Assembly: GCA_023460715.1 (NCBI GenBank) | Contig: JAEWPH010000233.1 | Coordinates: 1-8,493 of the forward strand | Source of the DNA: Pseudomonadota bacterium | Lineage (GTDB): Bacteria; Pseudomonadota; Gammaproteobacteria; Burkholderiales; Burkholderiaceae_C | DNA length: 8,493 bases | Reading direction: 5' to 3' | Part shown: piece after piece, positions 5,626-8,493 of the stretch | How the letters are laid out: each line of letters opens with the position of its first letter | Position numbering within the stretch: the first letter of the stretch is position 1 | Notes under the pieces: model-generated | The model's database searches: none | Seen by the model: only the letters and a program-made list of their open reading frames with translations | What the model was told of the DNA's origin: nothing | Position numbers and translations under genes: made by a program

Positions 5626-7035
5626 ATGCACGACATCATCTGCCCCCACTGCAACAAGGCGTTCAAGGTGGACGAAACCGGGTATGCCGACATCCTCAAG
5701 CAGGTGCGCGATGCGGATTTCAGCGCGCAGTTGCACGAGCGGCTGGAGTTGGCCGAGCAGGACAAGCGCAATGCCGTAGCGCTGGCGCAAGCGCAGGTGG
5801 CCCAGGAACTGCAGAAGTCTGCGGTCGCCAAGGACGCGCAGATCCAAGCGCTGAAGGCTCAGCTGGATGCGGGCGCGGTGGAACGCGACCTGGCGGTGGC
5901 CCAGGCGCTGAGCGCGGTAGAGAAGCAGCGCGATGCGCTGGCGAATGAGCTGGAGCGTGCGCGGCATGCGCAGCAAGCGGCGGATCAGTTGGCCCAAGCG
6001 CGGCTGGCGCAGGAGCTGGCTGGCGTGGCTGCCAGGAAGGATGCCGAGATTCAGCAGCTCAAATCGCAACTGGAAGCAGGCGAGCTGGCGCGCAGGCTGG
6101 CCGTGACCGAGGCGGTCACGGTGGTGGCGCGGGAGCGCGACGAGCTCAAGAATGACCTGAGCCTTGCGGCGGTGAAAAAGCAGCTGGAGGAGACCGCCAT
6201 CAAGGAGCAGTACGCCTTGCAGCTGCGCGACCGCGACGGCGAGATTGCGCGGCTGCGGGACATGAAGGCGCGCCTGTCGACCAAGATGGTGGGCGAGACG
6301 CTGGAACAGCACTGCGAGACGGAGTTCAACCGCATCCGCGCCACGGCGTTTCCCCGCGCGTATTTCGAGAAGGACAACGACGCACGCGGCGGGAGCAAGG
6401 GTGACTACATCTTTCGCGACGTGGACGAGGCGGGCACCGAGATCGTCTCGATCATGTTCGAGATGAAGAACGAGAACGACGAGACCGCGACGAAGAAGCG
6501 CAACGAAGACTTCTTGAAGGAGCTGGACAAGGACCGGTCTGAAAAGGGCTGCGAGTACGCGGTGCTGGTGTCGCTGCTGGAGCCCGAGAGCGAGCTGTAC
6601 AACACCGGCATCGTGGACATGTTCTACCGCTACCCCAAGATGTACGTGGTGCGGCCGCAGTTCTTCATTCCCATCATCACGCTGCTGCGCAACGCCGCTA
6701 TGAAGTCGTTGCAGTACAAGTCGGAGCTCGCACTGGTGAAGGCCCAGAACCTCGATATCACCAAGTTCGAATCGCAGCTGGAGGAGTTCAAGGGCGCCTT
6801 CGGGCGCAACTGGCGATTGGCGTCCGATGGGTTCGAGGAGGCCGTCAAGCGGATTGACGAGGCGATCAAGGACCTGGAGAAGACCAAGGAAGCGCTGCAC
6901 AAGTCGGCCAACAATCTGCGTCTGGCGAACGACAAGGCCGAAGACCTCACGATCAAGAAGCTGACCCGCGGCAACCCGACGATGGCGGCCAAATTTGCCG
7001 AGCTCAAGCAGATGCAGATTTCTGACGGGGAGTGA
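5626..7035 (+). CDS. DUF2130-type coiled-coil protein with PD-(D/E)XK-like nuclease motif
   Basis: Function unknown. The 469-aa protein begins with a CPHC knuckle (Cys6, Cys9) in [17 protein letters not shown], which is typical of DUF2130 proteins and decides this start. The in-frame extension back to 5362 lacks any such feature and no good ribosome-binding site is visible. Residues about 20-210 are a Gln/Ala/Glu/Arg-rich coiled coil built largely of two 59-residue repeats (54-112 and 123-181), about 50% identical and 69 residues apart. The C-terminal half is the conserved domain: [16 protein letters not shown], then KGDYIF with Asp260 and FEMKNEND with Glu279 and Lys281. That D...ExK spacing and its predicted beta context fit a PD-(D/E)XK nuclease fold, which is inference. 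A second short coiled coil lies near the C-terminus. Only one CxxC pair exists, so zinc binding would need a dimer. It stands alone between terminator-like hairpins. Confidence 0.85.
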   Translation: MHDIICPHCNKAFKVDETGYADILKQVRDADFSAQLHERLELAEQDKRNAVALAQAQVAQELQKSAVAKDAQIQALKAQLDAGAVERDLAVAQALSAVEKQRDALANELERARHAQQAADQLAQARLAQELAGVAARKDAEIQQLKSQLEAGELARRLAVTEAVTVVARERDELKNDLSLAAVKKQLEETAIKEQYALQLRDRDGEIARLRDMKARLSTKMVGETLEQHCETEFNRIRATAFPRAYFEKDNDARGGSKGDYIFRDVDEAGTEIVSIMFEMKNENDETATKKRNEDFLKELDKDRSEKGCEYAVLVSLLEPESELYNTGIVDMFYRYPKMYVVRPQFFIPIITLLRNAAMKSLQYKSELALVKAQNLDITKFESQLEEFKGAFGRNWRLASDGFEEAVKRIDEAIKDLEKTKEALHKSANNLRLANDKAEDLTIKKLTRGNPTMAAKFAELKQMQISDGE

Positions 7036-7101
7036 TACGGAGCAGGGCACGCGCAAGCGGGACGTTGCGGGCCATCGCTGCCGGCTGTCGCTTGAGCTGT
7101 C

Positions 7102-7118
7102 TGGTAGCCCCGCTACCA
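7102..7118. terminator. 7-bp hairpin between the DUF2130-type and VOC genes
   Basis: TGGTAGC (7102-7108) pairs perfectly with GCTACCA (7112-7118) around CCC, 67 bases after the DUF2130-type stop. There is no T-tract, so it may be a weak terminator or an RNA end. A poor promoter-like pair (TTGAGC at 7092, TACCAT at 7114, spacing 16) overlaps it and may serve the VOC gene. Confidence 0.35.
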
Positions 7119-7181
7119 TGCCAAGGCCAGTCTGTTGATCACAAAACGCCCCTCCAGGGGTTCACAGGAGACCACCACCCC

Positions 7182-7571
7182 ATGTTCAGCCACATCATGG
7201 TCGGCGTGACCGACCTCGAAAAGTCCCGGCAGTTCTACGACGCCCTGCTGGGCACCATCGGCGTGCCGCCGGGCGTTGCCAACAAGAACCGCTACTTCTA
7301 CCGCAGCCCCACGGGCACGTTCGCGATCTCCACGCCCATCAACGGCGAGCCGGCCTGCCATGGCAATGGCAGCACGATCGGGTTCACCGTGCAGTCGCCG
7401 GAGCAGGGCGATGCCTTCCATGCGGCCGGCGTGGCCCACGGCGGCACGACGTGCGAAGACCCGCCGGGCTTTCGCGAGGGCCCCACGGGCAAGCTCTATC
7501 TGGCGTATCTGCGCGATCCGGACGGCAACAAGCTTTGCGCGTTGTACCGGCCGCCCAAGGCGTCGGCATAA
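7182..7571 (+). CDS. VOC (glyoxalase/dioxygenase fold) family protein
   Basis: Small (129 aa) cytoplasmic protein of the vicinal-oxygen-chelate superfamily; reaction and substrate unknown. It shows two beta-alpha-beta-beta-beta halves: HIMVGVTDLEKSRQFYDALL (4-23) opens the first, and GNGSTIGFTVQSPEQGDAFH (61-80) opens the second. The block LRDPDGNKLCALYRP (110-124) closes the fold. His4 is at the usual first metal-ligand position. The usual closing Glu after DPDGN is replaced by Leu/Cys, so it may not be a classical metal glyoxalase I. The ATG at 7182 has a good AGGAG (7166-7170) eleven bases upstream. The longer open frame back to 7032 has no family features and no such site. It is convergent with the hydrolase gene, across a repeat. 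Confidence 0.88.
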   Translation: MFSHIMVGVTDLEKSRQFYDALLGTIGVPPGVANKNRYFYRSPTGTFAISTPINGEPACHGNGSTIGFTVQSPEQGDAFHAAGVAHGGTTCEDPPGFREGPTGKLYLAYLRDPDGNKLCALYRPPKASA

Positions 7572-7590
7572 AGCCGCTTTGCAGCATCGC

Positions 7591-7648
7591 TCTTGTATTG
7601 ATAGCTGCTTGCGCTTATTACATAAGCGCTCAAGGCCTGTTTGGCTAT
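7591..7648. repeat. Intergenic palindromic repeat of Comamonadaceae type
   Basis: The core GCGCTTAT-TAC-ATAAGCGC (7611-7629) is a perfect 8-bp hairpin, flanked by ATAGCTGCTT and CAAGGCCTGTTTGGCTATAA. I recall this pattern (AGCTGC, GCGCTT, AAGCGCT, AGGCC) as a very common intergenic repeat in Acidovorax, Delftia and relatives. It is AT-richer than its surroundings and sits exactly between two convergent genes. There it may form a bidirectional transcript end, and it supplies the TAG stop of the hydrolase gene (7645-7647). Family identity is from memory. Confidence 0.65.
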
Positions 7649-8493
7649 AAGTCGCTGCGCGGGCTCGCACCAGGGGCCTGGGGCAGCTCTGTCAGAAACC
7701 GCGCCACCCGCGCGGCGACCGCCTCGGGCTGCTCCCGGTGCGGCACATGGGCCAGGCCGGGCAGCAGCTCGACCTGCGCCGGCCCGGCCGCCCAGCGGGC
7801 GATGCGCTCGGGCTGTTCGGCCGATCCGTATTCGTCGTTCTCGCCGTGCAGCGCCAGCACGGGGCAGGTCACGCGCGCCAGCGTGGCCTCGAGCGACCAG
7901 GCCGCAAACGCGGGGCTGAGCCAGGTGTCCACCCACGCGTTCAGCACCCAGTGGGCCTTGCGGGCATCGCCGCCGTGGTAGCGGGCCAGGCGCTCCATCT
8001 GCGCGGGGTGGGCCAGGAACTGGTCGCGCGCGTCGCGGATGCCCTGCCGCGTGCGCTCTTCCACGCAGGCCTGCGCGGCGATGGTGACGAGGGCTTCGCA
8101 GTCGCCGTGCGCGCCGGGGCCCGTTTGCTGCACCGATGCATTTGCCGCTGAGGCCGCCGCACAGTGCGCGGCCATGCCGCCGCCCACGCTGTGGCCCAGC
8201 GCCACGTAGCGGTCGATTCCCAGTTGTGCGCGCAGGGCGGGCAGCGCGGTGTGAGCTTCGTCTTCCACAAAGTCCAGCGGCAGCACATCCGTGCGCGCGT
8301 CGGAGCGACCGAACCCCAGCCGGTCGTAGGCGATGACGTCGCGGCCGGTGGCAGCGGCCAGCACGGCCGGAAACCCGCGCCACAGCTCCACGCAGCCCAG
8401 CGAATCGTGGAAGAGCACGATGGGCGGTCGGGCCGTCTGCCCGTCCGCTGGCCGAGTCGCCGCCCAGCGCCGGGCGAACAGACGGCCCCGTGG
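7645..8493 (-). CDS. Alpha/beta-fold hydrolase, 5' end outside window
   Basis: Alpha/beta hydrolase with unknown substrate, probably an esterase-like enzyme in the cytoplasm. The frame is open from the window edge: PRGRLFARRW and then RPPIVLFHDSLGCVELW precede the internal GTG at 8416-8418, so that GTG is not the start and the true start lies beyond 8493. FHDSLG replaces the usual HG oxyanion loop. AYDRLGFGRSD follows. The nucleophile elbow is GHSVGGG, with Ser encoded at 8188-8190. The acid is Asp in LHGENDEYGSAEQPE, and the His lies in PGLAHVPHREQPE, so the triad is complete. A stretch encoded at about 8107-8151 (ASVQQTGPGAHG and neighbours) looks like an insertion after the elbow helix. 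The last codons and TAG stop fall at the edge of the intergenic repeat. Confidence 0.88.
   Translation of the reverse strand, partial: PRGRLFARRWAATRPADGQTARPPIVLFHDSLGCVELWRGFPAVLAAATGRDVIAYDRLGFGRSDARTDVLPLDFVEDEAHTALPALRAQLGIDRYVALGHSVGGGMAAHCAAASAANASVQQTGPGAHGDCEALVTIAAQACVEERTRQGIRDARDQFLAHPAQMERLARYHGGDARKAHWVLNAWVDTWLSPAFAAWSLEATLARVTCPVLALHGENDEYGSAEQPERIARWAAGPAQVELLPGLAHVPHREQPEAVAARVARFLTELPQAPGASPRSDL

Noticed and set aside
7149..7160. CCCC-TCCA-GGGG hairpin before the VOC ribosome-binding site as a riboswitch element
   Set aside because: A four-base stem is too short, the ribosome-binding site is not within it, and no alternative pairing was found.
7032..7181. N-terminal extension of the VOC protein overlapping the upstream stop
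   Set aside because: It encodes no recognised part of the fold, whereas the ATG at 7182 has a good AGGAG and begins exactly at the first VOC strand.

Overview
The window is GC-rich (third codon positions almost always G or C) and dense with genes. Protein wording, gene content and two recognisable intergenic repeat styles point to a betaproteobacterium of the family Comamonadaceae, most like Acidovorax and its relatives. This placement comes from recall of family sequences, not from a search.

Layout. (1) On the minus strand at the left edge lie the 5' end of birA (biotin-protein ligase, cut by the window) and, upstream of it and overlapping by a GTGA junction, a SET-domain lysine methyltransferase with a Lys/Ala/Pro-rich tail (154-813). 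(2) A 140-bp divergent promoter region follows. It contains a 33-bp perfect purine/pyrimidine alternation (835-867), a candidate Z-DNA tract. (3) On the plus strand, topB (954-3983) encodes an unusually long DNA topoisomerase III (1009 aa). It has zinc-ribbon and Toprim-Crpt repeats, a histone H1-like linker and a C-terminal SWIB domain. A 69-aa lipoprotein gene overlaps its stop codon (3980-4189). (4) A short hairpin-rich spacer leads to a lipoprotein glycerophosphodiester phosphodiesterase (4345-5334). (5) After two hairpins and a spacer with no gene comes a DUF2130-type coiled-coil protein with a nuclease-like motif (5626-7035), then a VOC/glyoxalase-fold protein (7182-7571). (6) A family-type intergenic repeat (about 7591-7648) separates these from a convergent alpha/beta hydrolase on the minus strand, whose 5' end runs off the window.

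The most interesting region is the divergent SET/topB pair. Both products combine an enzyme with an H1-like basic tail, and each carries a domain best known from eukaryotic chromatin (SET on one side, SWIB on the other). They share a promoter region that may respond to supercoiling, next to a topoisomerase gene. A methyltransferase acting on H1-like tails, possibly TopB's own, is a testable hypothesis and is not demonstrated here. In addition, topB appears to carry one clear and one possible in-frame segment derived from Comamonadaceae-type palindromic repeats. The remaining genes look like ordinary housekeeping or accessory genes with no evident joint pathway.
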